A stretch of 64,000 nt of DNA from Arthrobacter sp. PAMC 25486 (GCF_000785535.1 NZ_CP007595.1:992001-1056000); one strand, 5' to 3'. Positions 36,795 to 45,894 are shown, counted from the stretch's first letter. The notes: generated by a model not told the origin, from the letters alone. Program-made: numbers and translations.

Positions 36795-37949
36795 TCAGTA
36801 AGTTTTTGTTGAGAGGGTGACGGTGAACTTGCTGTTCCTGCCCACCACGCGTGTGGGGCCCACGGTGCGCTCGAGCGCCGGCCGGTAGTCAAGGTGGCGG
36901 TTGTACACGCACCATAATTCCCCACCCGGCGCCAGCACCCGGGCTGCTGCGGCAAAAAGCTTGTGCGCAATCCCGGCGTGCACCGTGGCGCCCACGTGAA
37001 AGGGCGGGTTCAGGACGACCAGCTCGGCCGTGCCCGGAGCAAAACTCTCCAGCGCATCATCACGGATGACCTCAAGCTGCGCCGACAGGCCGTTGACCAA
37101 GGCCGTTTCGCTAGCGGCCGCGACCGCCGCCGCCGACTGGTCCGTGGCAATGACGTGCAGCCCGGGGCGGGCCGTGGCAAGCGCCGCCGCAATGGTGCCG
37201 TTGCCCGTGCCCAGGTCGATCGCGCTGGTCGCGTCCGGCCGCATCTGCCCCATGAATTCGAGCAGGAAGCGGGTGCCAACATCTATTTTGGTGCCGCCAA
37301 AGGTTGCCCCGTGTGCACACAGCCACAAGCCCAGCTCGTCATGGAATTCCTTCTTCGGGAAGCCCGACGCCGGAGCCTCCTGACGTGGTTCCGTCACCAG
37401 CAGCGGGCGGGACTTGTGCCACGCCCGTCCTGGCGCGACACTGTTGAAGCTTTGGGCCAGCACGGTGTTCATGGCCAAGGTCATGTGCTTTATGCGGCCG
37501 CCGGCAAAGATTTTCACGTCCGGGCTGGTGTGGGTGCTGATCAGCCCGGCCACCTCCGCCACTTCTTCCAGGCTGCGTGGCAATTGCCACAGCACCACCG
37601 TGGCGTTCTTGACCAGGGCGGCATCCAGCGGCAGGGAGGCAAACGTCCCGGAAAGACCAAGGCGCCCGGCGTTGGCGGCCAGTGCGCGTTCGCCGGACAG
37701 TCCGTCCTGATGCACTCTCAGGCCGGTGAGGCCGTGGAGCGTTGCGGCGGCGAGGGTCAGCGCACCGTAGCGGTCCCCCACAATGGCGACGTGTCCGCCG
37801 TCGGACGCGCCCAGCGTGGAGGCCGCCTCACGGAGGATCAATTCATCGGTGGCGTCGTGGGCAAACAGGTTGGGCGCTTCGATGTCGGGGAACCGGCGCA
37901 ACGCCTCAAAGTCAAAGGCAAGGTTCTCAATGCTGCTGATTTCATCCAC
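36795..37949 (-). CDS. class I SAM-dependent rRNA guanine-N2 methyltransferase (RlmG/RsmC-like)
   Basis: A 384-residue protein with two methyltransferase-like halves, as in RlmG/RsmC. The C-terminal catalytic half has the SAM loop IDLGTGNGTIA (about 240) and the N2-guanine motif NPPFH (about 312). The N-terminal half is degenerate. It likely methylates a guanine in 16S or 23S rRNA. It is a single gene, divergent from the aquaporin. Confidence 0.88.
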   Translation of the reverse strand: MDEISSIENLAFDFEALRRFPDIEAPNLFAHDATDELILREAASTLGASDGGHVAIVGDRYGALTLAAATLHGLTGLRVHQDGLSGERALAANAGRLGLSGTFASLPLDAALVKNATVVLWQLPRSLEEVAEVAGLISTHTSPDVKIFAGGRIKHMTLAMNTVLAQSFNSVAPGRAWHKSRPLLVTEPRQEAPASGFPKKEFHDELGLWLCAHGATFGGTKIDVGTRFLLEFMGQMRPDATSAIDLGTGNGTIAAALATARPGLHVIATDQSAAAVAAASETALVNGLSAQLEVIRDDALESFAPGTAELVVLNPPFHVGATVHAGIAHKLFAAAARVLAPGGELWCVYNRHLDYRPALERTVGPTRVVGRNSKFTVTLSTKTY

Positions 37950-38090
37950 CGGGCCACTCTACCGCCGTTGATTTTGCGCTGGGCAGCTGCTACATGAGGG
38001 GGTGCTAAATATCACACACGCCGTATACTGGGGGCAGTCACCTGAAGTCAAGATACGTCGCCGTCATCGACGACTCAAAGGATGATGAAC

Positions 38091-39089
38091 ATGAGTGAAA
38101 TTACACCGCTGCGGAGAACTATTCGTGAAGGCAGCGGACTCAAACGTGTTGGAGGGCTGTGGGGCGAGGTCCTTGCAGAATTTCTCGGCACCTTTGTTTT
38201 GATTTGCTTTGGCGATGGCGTTGTTGCCACGGCCGTTGCGGCCCTTCCCGGCAGTGGCCGCGCCGCCACTGACACCACCATCTTCATGGCTTCCGGGGAC
38301 TGGCTGCTCATCACGTGGGGCTGGGCGCTGGCTGTGGCACTGGGCGTTTATGTTGCCGGCGGTGTGAGCGGTGCCCACATCAATCCGGCCGTGACCCTGG
38401 CTTTTGCCGTGCGGCGCAAGTTCCCCTGGAACAAGGTCATCCCCTACGTTGTGGCCCAAGTGGTGGGAGCCTTTGCTGCCGCCGCACTGCTGTATGTGGT
38501 GTATTTCAACGCCATCGACGCCTTCAACGCCGCGTCCAAGACGCAGCGAGACCAGGCCGGGGGTTTGGCCACCTTCTCGATCTTTGCCACGTTCCCCGCA
38601 CCATATTTCAAGGGGAACCTGACCATTCCGCTCGTTGACCAAATCGTGGGTACGGCGTTCCTGGTGATCTTCATTGTGGCCATCATTGACATGCGCAACA
38701 TGGCGGTCAAGGCCAACCTTGGTCCGCTGATGATTGGTTTTGCCGTGGCCGCGATCGGCATGTCCTTCGGCGCCAACGCCGGGTATGCCATCAACCCCGC
38801 CCGTGACTTTGGTCCGCGGGTGTTTGCGTGGCTGGCCGGTTGGGGTGATGTTGCCATGCCGGGCACCATTACGGGGGTGCCTGGCGCGTTCAGTTGGTAC
38901 TTCTGGGTGCCGATCATAGGCCCGCTGATTGGCGGTGTCATTGGCGTGCTGCTCTATGACTGGTTCATTGGCGATATTCTGCATGCCCGCCGTGCCTTGG
39001 CCGAGCAGGAATCTGTGGCCGCAGGTGGCGGGGCGCATGTTGCCCAGCCGGCGCCGGAACCCGGGCCTGCCGAGGAAGAGGACTACTGA
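38091..39089 (+). CDS. MIP/aquaporin-family channel (glycerol-facilitator-like)
   Basis: A 332-residue membrane channel with six helices and the two half-helix motifs INPAVT (about 97) and INPARD (about 233). The aspartate after the second NPAR favours the glycerol-conducting branch. A polar Pro/Glu-rich tail of about 35 residues follows the last helix. ATG 38091 has AAAGGA 8 nt upstream; ATGs at 38082 and 38085 overlap that SD. No glycerol kinase gene is nearby. TATACT at about 38023 may be its -10. Confidence 0.93.
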   Translation: MSEITPLRRTIREGSGLKRVGGLWGEVLAEFLGTFVLICFGDGVVATAVAALPGSGRAATDTTIFMASGDWLLITWGWALAVALGVYVAGGVSGAHINPAVTLAFAVRRKFPWNKVIPYVVAQVVGAFAAAALLYVVYFNAIDAFNAASKTQRDQAGGLATFSIFATFPAPYFKGNLTIPLVDQIVGTAFLVIFIVAIIDMRNMAVKANLGPLMIGFAVAAIGMSFGANAGYAINPARDFGPRVFAWLAGWGDVAMPGTITGVPGAFSWYFWVPIIGPLIGGVIGVLLYDWFIGDILHARRALAEQESVAAGGGAHVAQPAPEPGPAEEEDY

Positions 39090-39189
39090 CGGTCGGGGTC
39101 CTTGGCCTTCAGCCTTACTGAAGTTCCATGGCGACCGATGTTTCAGGCCGCCAGGGGCCGCCGGACCTCCAGCCCGGGGGTCTTCGGCG

Positions 39190-39591
39190 CTATCGGATCT
39201 CCAGGGCCTGGACGTAAAACCACTGCCCACCCTCTTTGGTGAAGGCGCTGGTTTCCGTGAAGGAATCCCTCTGTTTGCGGTCTGTTGCGCTCCTGTAGTG
39301 GGCGCGAAAGGTGACGGTGCCTGTGGTGGCAAAGGCACCGCCGTCGTGCGCGTCAAGGATCTCGAGCAGGTACCACTGCTGCTCGGGGTCCAGCTCAAGG
39401 CTGGCGGGCCTGGTGGTGGGGTGCCAGGTACGCATGAGGTAGTCCTCGTTGGCCGTGGCGAAGGCGCTGAAGCGCGACCGCATCAGCGCCTCTGCTGTGG
39501 GTGCAGGGGTCTCCGTCGCCAGGTAACGGGCGCAGCAGTTTTGGAATTGTTCGCCGCTCTGGCAGGGGCAGCGTGTTTCAGGGTTGTGCAT
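39190..39591 (-). CDS. YchJ-family protein with SEC-C zinc motif
   Basis: A 133-residue UPF0225/YchJ protein. CPCQSGEQFQNCC (8-20) is the SEC-C-type zinc ligand set, and the NTF2-like region is typical: ALMRSRFSAFATANEDYLMRTWHPTTRP and FRAHYR. Function unknown. ATG 39591 is 10 nt after the stop of the FCD regulator, so it is probably co-transcribed. The longer upstream frame is a shadow. Confidence 0.9.
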   Translation of the reverse strand: MHNPETRCPCQSGEQFQNCCARYLATETPAPTAEALMRSRFSAFATANEDYLMRTWHPTTRPASLELDPEQQWYLLEILDAHDGGAFATTGTVTFRAHYRSATDRKQRDSFTETSAFTKEGGQWFYVQALEIR

Positions 39592-39601
39592 GGCGGCTTC
39601 C

Positions 39602-40402
39602 TTATTGCATGGGGTGGGTTTGCGCGTGGAACCATTCGATGTGGTGCCGCAGTGCCGCGGCGGCCAGTCCTCCATCGTTGGCCAACACTGCGGCGAGGAT
39701 GCCGTCGTGCTGGTCCCGCAGCTCGGGCACGATGTTCTCCCACATGCCGTCGCTGTCGATCGCGGCGCTGACATAGCTTTGAATGGCTGAGCGCAGGGAC
39801 TCCATCATGGCGGTGATCACGGCATTTCCGGCCAGCGAGCTGAGTAGGACGTGGAAGGCGGCGTCCAGGACGTGAAATTCCTCCCGGCCAAGTGCGGGGT
39901 TCGCCATCTGCGCCAGCAAGGTGCGCAGCTGCTCCTCCTGGCTTGTCTGGCGCGGCTGGTGGGCGGCTTCCGCGGCTGCCCACGTTTCCATCATGATGCG
40001 GGTTTGGACAATGTCCGCCACGGGAAAGTGGTTGGTGGCCATGTGCAGGCGCAGCGTTGAGGCCAGCCCAGCTGCGGGATTGGCGATGACCACGGCACCC
40101 GATTGCGGGCCGGAGCCGACGCCTGTGCGTACCACGCCCATCGCGTCAAGGACGCGGATGGCGTCGCGGACCGACGCCCGGGAGATGCCATGCTGTGCGG
40201 CGAGGACCCGTTCGCCGGGAAGCTGGTCGCCGACCTTGATTTTGCCGTCCCGGAGGTCGGCTTCGATGCTGTGCAGGACGGCGTCGTAGCTGCGGGCGGA
40301 AGGAAGTGGGGCGGGGATTGGGGCGGCATTGTTTGCACTGGCAAGCTGGCTGCTTGTAGGCCGCTTGCCTGCAGGCTGGGGGGCGGGTTCTGGAAGGGGC
40401 AC
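39602..40402 (-). CDS. GntR/FadR-family (FCD) transcriptional regulator
   Basis: An N-terminal winged HTH (GDQLPGERVLAAQHGISRASVRDAIRVLDAMGVVRT) and an all-helical FCD domain with metal-ligand histidines (HVLDAAFHVLL, HHIEWFH). The frame is open to ATG 40492, but palindromes of operator type lie at 40467-40483 and 40493-40513, flanking that ATG. I therefore favour GTG 40402 (266 residues). The regulated pathway is probably carboxylate or amino-acid metabolism but is not evident. Confidence 0.85.
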   Translation of the reverse strand: MPLPEPAPQPAGKRPTSSQLASANNAAPIPAPLPSARSYDAVLHSIEADLRDGKIKVGDQLPGERVLAAQHGISRASVRDAIRVLDAMGVVRTGVGSGPQSGAVVIANPAAGLASTLRLHMATNHFPVADIVQTRIMMETWAAAEAAHQPRQTSQEEQLRTLLAQMANPALGREEFHVLDAAFHVLLSSLAGNAVITAMMESLRSAIQSYVSAAIDSDGMWENIVPELRDQHDGILAAVLANDGGLAAAALRHHIEWFHAQTHPMQ

Positions 40403-40466
40403 GCCATTATTGTCCCAGACATTCTGTGGGGCACCCTGTGCAGACGGCCTTTCATGGAGGGCAAGG

Positions 40467-40513
40467 TGTCGAAAATTCCGACAGGTTGCCATCTGTTCGG
40501 ATTTCCCGAACAG
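40467..40513. promoter_or_regulatory. two palindromes upstream of the FCD regulator
   Basis: TGTCGAAAATTCCGACA (40467-40483) is a near-perfect dyad, and 40493-40513 is a perfect 8-bp-arm dyad (CTGTTCGG...CCGAACAG). Such sites suit GntR-family dimers and suggest autoregulation. Confidence 0.5.
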
Positions 40514-40657
40514 TTGGCCGGCTCACCGTGCGCTCCCGACCACCGGCCCCATGCCGATTCGGCTCTCCCGGCACGGCTGCTGACACCGGCCCCGCCTTCG
40601 GATCCCGGAATCGCGAGGTCGGAAGGCACGATCGGTGTCTTTTTCGTGGCTGGGCAC

Positions 40658-41272
40658 TTAGCCGCAGTCGAAAGTCAGCGAAGCCTCGCCGACGTCGTCT
40701 CCCCTGCTGTTCCAGCCCGGCGCGGTGAGGGTCACCACGCTGCCGGACTCCGCCATGGCCAGGGCGCCGTTTCCGCGGTCACCGGCCGCAAGCATGTCCT
40801 CAGAGCTCCGGAATTGTCCGTCGACGCCGATGTCAATCCGGAACTCGCCGTGGGTCTCCCCGTCAAGAAAAGTGATGTCGACGTCGAGGTAGCTTGGTTC
40901 GGCGGCTCCGACTTCCTTGCCGGGTCCGTGTACGAGAATGCTGTCGTTGAAGTCCACGGCGCAGAGCGCGGGCGTGAACTCAAAGTTTCGTCCATCAATT
41001 GCCATGATCGCTGAGACTGGAGCTGAGGCTGGGGCTGGGGATCCTGACGGCTGCTTTGCGGGGCCCTGCGCATTCAGCGGCGTGTCCGCCGTTTCCTCCG
41101 ACTCCGCAGAGTTTCCCGGCACAGAATTTCCCGGCACTGCCGGTTCCGCTCCGGGGCTTGCCTGTCCAGGATCTGCCGCGCATCCGCCAAGCGCCCCGAG
41201 CGCTATCGCAAGGGCAAGGACACCGCCTTGAAACCTCGGTTTGGAACGCGTTAGCGCAACTGCATCGATCAT
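40658..41272 (-). CDS. putative lipoprotein of unknown function
   Basis: A 204-residue protein. The N-terminus MIDAVALTRSKPRF is followed by a hydrophobic segment and the lipobox LGALGGC, so it should be lipid-anchored on the outer face of the membrane. A Ser/Pro/Glu-rich linker leads to a C-terminal domain starting about IMAIDGRNFEFTPALCAVDFNDSILVHG, with a second Cys near the end (TFDCG). Its resemblance is to secreted domains of unknown function in actinobacterial lipoproteins. Start ATG 41272 has GGGG at 4 nt; upstream ATGs are possible. Confidence 0.7.
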   Translation of the reverse strand: MIDAVALTRSKPRFQGGVLALAIALGALGGCAADPGQASPGAEPAVPGNSVPGNSAESEETADTPLNAQGPAKQPSGSPAPASAPVSAIMAIDGRNFEFTPALCAVDFNDSILVHGPGKEVGAAEPSYLDVDITFLDGETHGEFRIDIGVDGQFRSSEDMLAAGDRGNGALAMAESGSVVTLTAPGWNSRGDDVGEASLTFDCG

Positions 41273-41430
41273 GATTCCCCTTGTCATAATGCGAACGCCC
41301 TGGGGAGCGTTCAAAGCCTCACCCTATGGATGGCGATGTGAGTTTCCTTAAAGCCCGAACACTGAACGGAGCTGCCAGCCCCGATGCGTGAATTGGCTCC
41401 GAGGCCGGCAGTAATTTCGTAGAAGGGCGG

Positions 41431-41480
41431 GTGATTACGGTTAAAGCCGGCGGCAGAACACCGGCTTTAACCGCAATCAC
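41431..41480. terminator. 20-bp-arm hairpin
   Basis: Arms 41431-41450 and 41461-41480 pair except for one position, with a 10-nt loop. It lies between the tRNA-Ala genes and the lipoprotein gene. No T-run follows on either strand. Confidence 0.6.
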
Positions 41481-41526
41481 CGGCTTTTCCGGAAAGCGCC
41501 AAGAAAATGATTCCCCGAACGCACGA

Positions 41527-41565
41527 AAAAGTCCGGCCACCCTGTGAAGGATGACCGGACTTTGT
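41527..41565 (-). terminator. terminator of the tRNA-Ala pair
   Basis: On the minus strand AAAGTCCGGTC pairs with GGCCGGACTTT and the stem runs into TTTTT. It is immediately downstream of the second tRNA. Confidence 0.8.
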
Positions 41566-41569
41566 ACTT

Positions 41570-41645
41570 TGGTGGAGCTGAGGGGACTCGAACCCCTGAC
41601 CCCCTGCATGCCATGCAGGTGCGCTACCAGCTGCGCCACAGCCCC
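41570..41645 (-). tRNA. tRNA-Ala (GGC)
   Basis: Read on the minus strand: acceptor GGGGCTG pairs with CAGCTCC (one G-U), the anticodon stem-loop is CCTGC-ATGGCAT-GCAGG (anticodon GGC), the T-loop is GTTCGAGTC, discriminator A, and CCA is encoded. Identical in sequence to the copy 118 bp upstream. Confidence 0.97.
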
Positions 41646-41687
41646 AAAATGGTATTTAGTTGTAAACCACCGGTTGCCCGATGTGTT

Positions 41688-41763
41688 TGGTGGAGCTGAG
41701 GGGACTCGAACCCCTGACCCCCTGCATGCCATGCAGGTGCGCTACCAGCTGCGCCACAGCCCC
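41688..41763 (-). tRNA. tRNA-Ala (GGC), second copy
   Basis: Identical to the gene at 41570-41645 in all positions, with anticodon GGC and encoded CCA. The two lie in tandem with a 42-bp spacer and share the terminator at 41527-41565. Confidence 0.97.
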
Positions 41764-41866
41764 AAACAGTAGCTTCTTTTTCCTCGACCTGTCGGTCTTG
41801 GCTGAAGCAACCTGTCTATCCTAGAACACCTTTTGGCCAGCTGCCAAATCGGCGCATTCCGGGCCG

Positions 41867-42616
41867 TCAATCCTCAACCGGTTCGGCCAAATCTTCGGGT
41901 GTTTCGTAGGGCTGCGGAAGCGTGCCAACGTTATGTTCAAGCAGCCGCCAGCCACCCACACCGGCCCCGTCGGATGCGGGCCCGGATGCTTCAACAACAG
42001 ACCAGTGGCAGTTGGACAGCCCTGACAGGGTTCGCCACAACTCCTCCGGCAGTCCCAACAGCTTGGCCAGGGCCACCCGCGTTGCCCCGCCATGGGTGGC
42101 AACCACCAGGGTGCCGCCGTCGGGCAGTTCCCGGACGCCCTCGAGGATGGCCGCGACCATGCGCCCGGCCACCTCAACACGGGTTTCTCCCCCGCCGGCC
42201 CGCACCCCTGGCTCATCCCCCTGCCAGCGTTGAATCTGCACGGGATAGCCCTCGATGATCTCGTCGAAGGTCAGCCCCTCCCATTCCCCGCCGTTTGTTT
42301 CGCGCAGCCGCGCATCCACACCTACCTCATGGCCGGTGATGGCCGCCAAGGCCTGCGCCGTGGAGTAGGCGCGTGCCAGGTCGGAGGAAAGGATCTTCAC
42401 GTGCCCGCGGACGCCGTCACGCGGCACCAGCTTCCCTGCCAGCAACGCAGCGGCACGGAGCGCCTGGGAGGTGCCCACCTCGTCGAGGGGAATATCGCTT
42501 TGGCCCTGAAAGCGCCGGGCAGCATTCCATGAGGTGCGCCCGTGGCGCCAAAAAATAACCCGCCGGCGCGGGCCGGCGGGCTGCAAAACTGAACGCTCGG
42601 GTGAAGTTGACGTCAT
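41867..42616 (-). CDS. histidine phosphatase (phosphoglycerate-mutase-like)
   Basis: A 249-residue member with the RHGRTSWN phospho-histidine motif near residue 24 and the second catalytic histidine in VATHGGATR. The Glu acid is in RETNGGEWEGL. Actinobacterial homologues in this position follow rsfS and include glucosyl-3-phosphoglycerate phosphatases (GpgP); the exact substrate is not certain. ATG 42616 lies 38 nt after the rsfS stop. Confidence 0.9.
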   Translation of the reverse strand: MTSTSPERSVLQPAGPRRRVIFWRHGRTSWNAARRFQGQSDIPLDEVGTSQALRAAALLAGKLVPRDGVRGHVKILSSDLARAYSTAQALAAITGHEVGVDARLRETNGGEWEGLTFDEIIEGYPVQIQRWQGDEPGVRAGGGETRVEVAGRMVAAILEGVRELPDGGTLVVATHGGATRVALAKLLGLPEELWRTLSGLSNCHWSVVEASGPASDGAGVGGWRLLEHNVGTLPQPYETPEDLAEPVED

Positions 42617-42654
42617 CAAGTGACAGGTTCCATTCCTGAGGCCCCGGTAAGGGA

Positions 42655-43074
42655 TTAGTTTTCGATGTTCGATTCGTCGACGAGCGGCTCGGCTGCCTTG
42701 GCTGAAGGGTCCGATTCGGCCAGCTGCAGGTCGATGACCGGGCAGTCACCGTAGAGGCGTTCGAGCGCGTAGAAGACCCTGTCCTCTTCGTGCTGGATGT
42801 GGAAGACGATGTCGGCGTAGTCCAGCAGCACCCAGCGTCCGCTTGAGCGGCCTTCACGGCGGACCGGGCGCAGGTTGAACTTGTGCAGCTCGTCCTCGAT
42901 GCCGTCCGCAACGGCGTTAACCTGGCGTTCGGTTGCTGCCGAGGCGATGAAGAAGATGTCCGTGATGGCCAAGCGTTCACTGACGTCGATGGCGGTCACA
43001 TTCTGGGCCAGCTTGTCCGATGCCGCCCGTGCTGCTGCCCGGGCAAGTTCGATGGACTGTTCTGTTGCGCTCAC
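42655..43074 (-). CDS. rsfS: ribosome silencing factor RsfS
   Basis: A 139-residue RsfS/YbeB protein that binds L14 and blocks subunit joining in slow growth. Signature KLAQNVTAIDVSERLAITDIFFIASA and the GRSSGRWVLLDYADIVFHIQHEEDRVFYALERLYGDCP core. It lies between the nadD-associated gene and the phosphatase, the normal actinobacterial order. Confidence 0.96.
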   Translation of the reverse strand: MSATEQSIELARAAARAASDKLAQNVTAIDVSERLAITDIFFIASAATERQVNAVADGIEDELHKFNLRPVRREGRSSGRWVLLDYADIVFHIQHEEDRVFYALERLYGDCPVIDLQLAESDPSAKAAEPLVDESNIEN

Positions 43075-43101
43075 TACTGTATTCCTTTGGTTGGTTAAAA
43101 T

Positions 43102-44841
43102 TTAGCGTGCTAATGCGGTGATGAACATGATGGCGCCAACAACAAGTGCCGCCCCGCCAACAATGATGGAACCCCATTGAATAAGCAGGTTCCGCTGCGT
43201 GCGGCCCAACCCTGCCGTCATGGCGTCCAGCGGCTCGAGGCCGTGCGCGTAATCTGCCGGCATGGGCGGCATTTGTGAGCGTTGCACCCCTAAACGTTCG
43301 ACGGCGGGTGAACGTTCGACGGCGGGACGCACCGTTGGGTGCCCCCCTGTCGCCATCGCTTCGGCCTTCTTCAGCGTGCTGCTGCGGCCACCTGTCAGGG
43401 GGCGGTTTCCCGGTCCCGGACGGTGCACAGCACGGGCAGCCAGGGCCGCGTCGAAACGTTCGGCACTGACATTGGGCACGCTGGAGGAAGGGGCGGAAAC
43501 TGGTGCGCCAGGTTGCCCGTCTGTCGCGGGGTTGGCCGCTGCCGGCTTGACTGCTGCCGGTTTGGGGCGGGCAGGGACCAGGCGCGGCGTTGCCCGGCTC
43601 ACAATCGGCACGTGCGTGGTGGTGGGCGGACGCATCACAGGCTGGTTGGAGCCTGGTACCTCAATGAACTCCAGTGGCGTGACCATGGCCAGGTTGTCGG
43701 TTGCCGTCGGATCGGCTGCTTGGCGTTTGCTCTTGGCGCTTTCCTGCGCCAGGCGATCCCGGGCCTGGGCACGCTGGCTCAGAATGGCGGCGCGTTCAGC
43801 TTCGGCCTTTTGTGCCGCCAGCACCTGGAGCTCGTCGTCACTGGGCGCGGCGGGCGGCGGCCCGGCAGTAACCGGGTAGTAGCTGCCCCCGGGAACGAGC
43901 CCGGGCATGGCTGGATGGTTTGCTCCCGCATGGTTGGCGCTCGCTCCGGCATTAGGGACCTCCGCCGGCTCTGTCGGCGCTGGCTGTGGAGCTGACGTCT
44001 CGGTTGCCGGTTCGGCCACGGGCAGTGCCCCTGTTGCCGGGTCCCCAGCAACCTCCAGCGACGGCTTTGCGGAAGCGGCTGGTTCTGAGTCGGGCGCCGC
44101 GGAAGCCACCGAGGCCGCGTCGCGCTTTGCCGAGGCTGCGGGCTCAGCGCTGGGTTTGATGGAACCCACCGGGGCCGCGTCGGGCGCCGCGGAAACAGCC
44201 GGCTCAGCGCCAGTTGCTGAGTTACTGCCAGCTGCCTTGCCTGTGCCGGATGCCGGCGACTTCCTCGCAGCCAGCTGCTCGCGCTGGCGGCTGGCAGGGT
44301 TGCTGACTGCTGCTGCCCGGCGTCCGCTGCGGGTGCGCACGGCGGCGGGCACAACCACTGCAGGCGCAGCGGCGGGTGCAGCTACCGGAGCATCGACGCC
44401 CGTTTCGACAGCAGCGGGCGATGCCAGCTGCTGTTCAATGGCAGCCGCAGAGGTGTCCACAGCGGGTGCGGGGGCAGCTGACGGCTGGTGGGCAGGCAGG
44501 TTTGGCTGCGCCGCCGGAACCGAGATCACAGGATTGACGGACGTGATGGGTGCCCGTTCGGCGTCGAGCTGGGCCTGCCGCAGGGTGCGCCGGGACGGCA
44601 GCGGGTTCATCGCCGGCGGGTCAACAAGTTCGTTGTAGGCGCGCAGTGCGGCCCGGTCCCGTGCCCTCGTCTGGGATTCCCGCTCACCCCGGGGCGCAAC
44701 GGCCGGTGGAGTGTGGGGTGACTCGGGAGTGGCCGGGGCAGAGTCCACAGGCACGTCAGGTGACCCCGCCGCGCCGGCTGCTTGTGCCGACTGTTCCCGC
44801 AATTGCCTGCGGCTGCGAATCGGCTCGGTTTCCTTGCTCAT
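43102..44841 (-). CDS. Ala/Pro-rich hypothetical protein with C-terminal membrane anchor
   Basis: A 579-residue protein. It starts MSKETEPIRSRRQLREQ, followed by a long Ala/Pro/Ser low-complexity region (about 20-330), a charged helical part (QAQARDRLAQESAKSKRQ) and a single C-terminal transmembrane helix (WGSIIVGGAALVVGAIMFITAL). It therefore looks tail-anchored and cytoplasmic. SRR-x-(L/T)RxAQ-type motifs repeat (SRRQLRE, SRRTLRQAQ). Function unknown. It sits between nadD and rsfS, 4 nt from nadD, and is probably in the same operon. Confidence 0.7.
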   Translation of the reverse strand: MSKETEPIRSRRQLREQSAQAAGAAGSPDVPVDSAPATPESPHTPPAVAPRGERESQTRARDRAALRAYNELVDPPAMNPLPSRRTLRQAQLDAERAPITSVNPVISVPAAQPNLPAHQPSAAPAPAVDTSAAAIEQQLASPAAVETGVDAPVAAPAAAPAVVVPAAVRTRSGRRAAAVSNPASRQREQLAARKSPASGTGKAAGSNSATGAEPAVSAAPDAAPVGSIKPSAEPAASAKRDAASVASAAPDSEPAASAKPSLEVAGDPATGALPVAEPATETSAPQPAPTEPAEVPNAGASANHAGANHPAMPGLVPGGSYYPVTAGPPPAAPSDDELQVLAAQKAEAERAAILSQRAQARDRLAQESAKSKRQAADPTATDNLAMVTPLEFIEVPGSNQPVMRPPTTTHVPIVSRATPRLVPARPKPAAVKPAAANPATDGQPGAPVSAPSSSVPNVSAERFDAALAARAVHRPGPGNRPLTGGRSSTLKKAEAMATGGHPTVRPAVERSPAVERLGVQRSQMPPMPADYAHGLEPLDAMTAGLGRTQRNLLIQWGSIIVGGAALVVGAIMFITALAR

Positions 44842-44848
44842 CAAATAC

Positions 44849-45586
44849 TCATTCGGCTCTCGAAGTCAGCGGCGCTATGCCTGCACTGTCATCTATTGCG
44901 GGTTGCACATACAGTCCGTACTTGGCGATGTACTGCACCACGCCGTCGGGAACCAGGTACCAAACCGGGTTGTGCTCCGCCACCCGCTGGCGGCAGTCTG
45001 TTGAGGAGATGGCCATGGCCGGAACTTCCAGCAGGCTGACATCGCTGCGGCCCATGTCGGTGAGCACGTGCCCGGGACGGGTCACGCCCACAAAATGTGC
45101 CAGCTGCCACAACTCTTCATTGTCTTTCCACGACATGATCTGTGCCAGCGCGTCAGCACCCGTGATGAAGAACAGCTCTGCTTCGGGACGCATTTCACGC
45201 AGATCTCGCAGCGTGTCGATCGTGAAGGTGGGTCCGGGACGGTCGATATCCACCCGGCTCACAGTGAACTGCGGGTTCGCGGCTGTGGCAATGACCGTCA
45301 TGAGGTAGCGGTGCTCGGCGGCACTGACCTGATTCTTGGCCTTTTGCCAGGGCTGGCCTGTGGGCACAAAAATAACTTCGTCAAGTTTAAAAACGCTCGC
45401 AACCTCGCTGGCTGCGACAAGGTGACCATGGTGGATCGGATCAAACGTGCCACCCATGACTCCAATACGGAGACGGTCCCGGGCACCTGCAAGCGCAGAT
45501 ACCCGGGGTGTTTCCTTAGTGATTGGAGGACGCCGAATCGTCGCCGTGGAGGTGCTTGTTCGTGTGCTGGCGATGCGGGTCTTCAT
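44849..45586 (-). CDS. nadD: nicotinate-nucleotide adenylyltransferase
   Basis: NadD of the NAD pathway: [19 protein letters not shown] (nucleotidyltransferase HxGH), [21 protein letters not shown] and the [10 protein letters not shown] motif. The start is unresolved. The core beta strand RLRIGVMGG needs residues upstream of ATG 45457, yet no ATG, GTG or TTG exists in frame between that codon and the preceding gene's stop at 45516. ATG 45586 or 45592 would overlap that gene by about 70 nt. I give 45586 provisionally; about 200 residues (from 45457 on) are certain. Confidence 0.88.
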   Translation of the reverse strand: MKTRIASTRTSTSTATIRRPPITKETPRVSALAGARDRLRIGVMGGTFDPIHHGHLVAASEVASVFKLDEVIFVPTGQPWQKAKNQVSAAEHRYLMTVIATAANPQFTVSRVDIDRPGPTFTIDTLRDLREMRPEAELFFITGADALAQIMSWKDNEELWQLAHFVGVTRPGHVLTDMGRSDVSLLEVPAMAISSTDCRQRVAEHNPVWYLVPDGVVQYIAKYGLYVQPAIDDSAGIAPLTSRAE

Positions 45587-45761
45587 TCGCATCAACGATT
45601 GAATGGCGGTTGCCCAGGTTCATGAACGAAACCGTCACAAACATCAGCAGCAGCAGGGCCGCCAGCATCGCACCACCAATAACAAACGGCGGCGCGATCA
45701 ACGGCGCAAGATCGTGTTCTTCTGCGGCAGCCAGAACGACGCCGGAAAGCTGGGTCAGCAT
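45516..45761 (-). CDS. small membrane protein between proA and nadD
   Basis: An 81-residue protein with one transmembrane helix ([23 protein letters not shown]) and a His/Asp-rich cytoplasmic tail ([18 protein letters not shown]). GGGGAG is 6 nt upstream of ATG 45761. Function unknown; it is positioned as part of the proA-nadD-rsfS run. Confidence 0.75.
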   Translation of the reverse strand: MLTQLSGVVLAAAEEHDLAPLIAPPFVIGGAMLAALLLLMFVTVSFMNLGNRHSIVDANEDPHRQHTNKHLHGDDSASSNH

Positions 45762-45894
45762 TATTTCTCCCCTTGGATACGTGGCCGGGCAGCAAAGTTG
45801 CCGCCGCAGAGCCAATTGTTGCGTGAATTCCTTCTAATGGTACGTGGTATCTGCACTCACCGGCACACCGGCGCGCAGCGATTGCCCCACAGCG

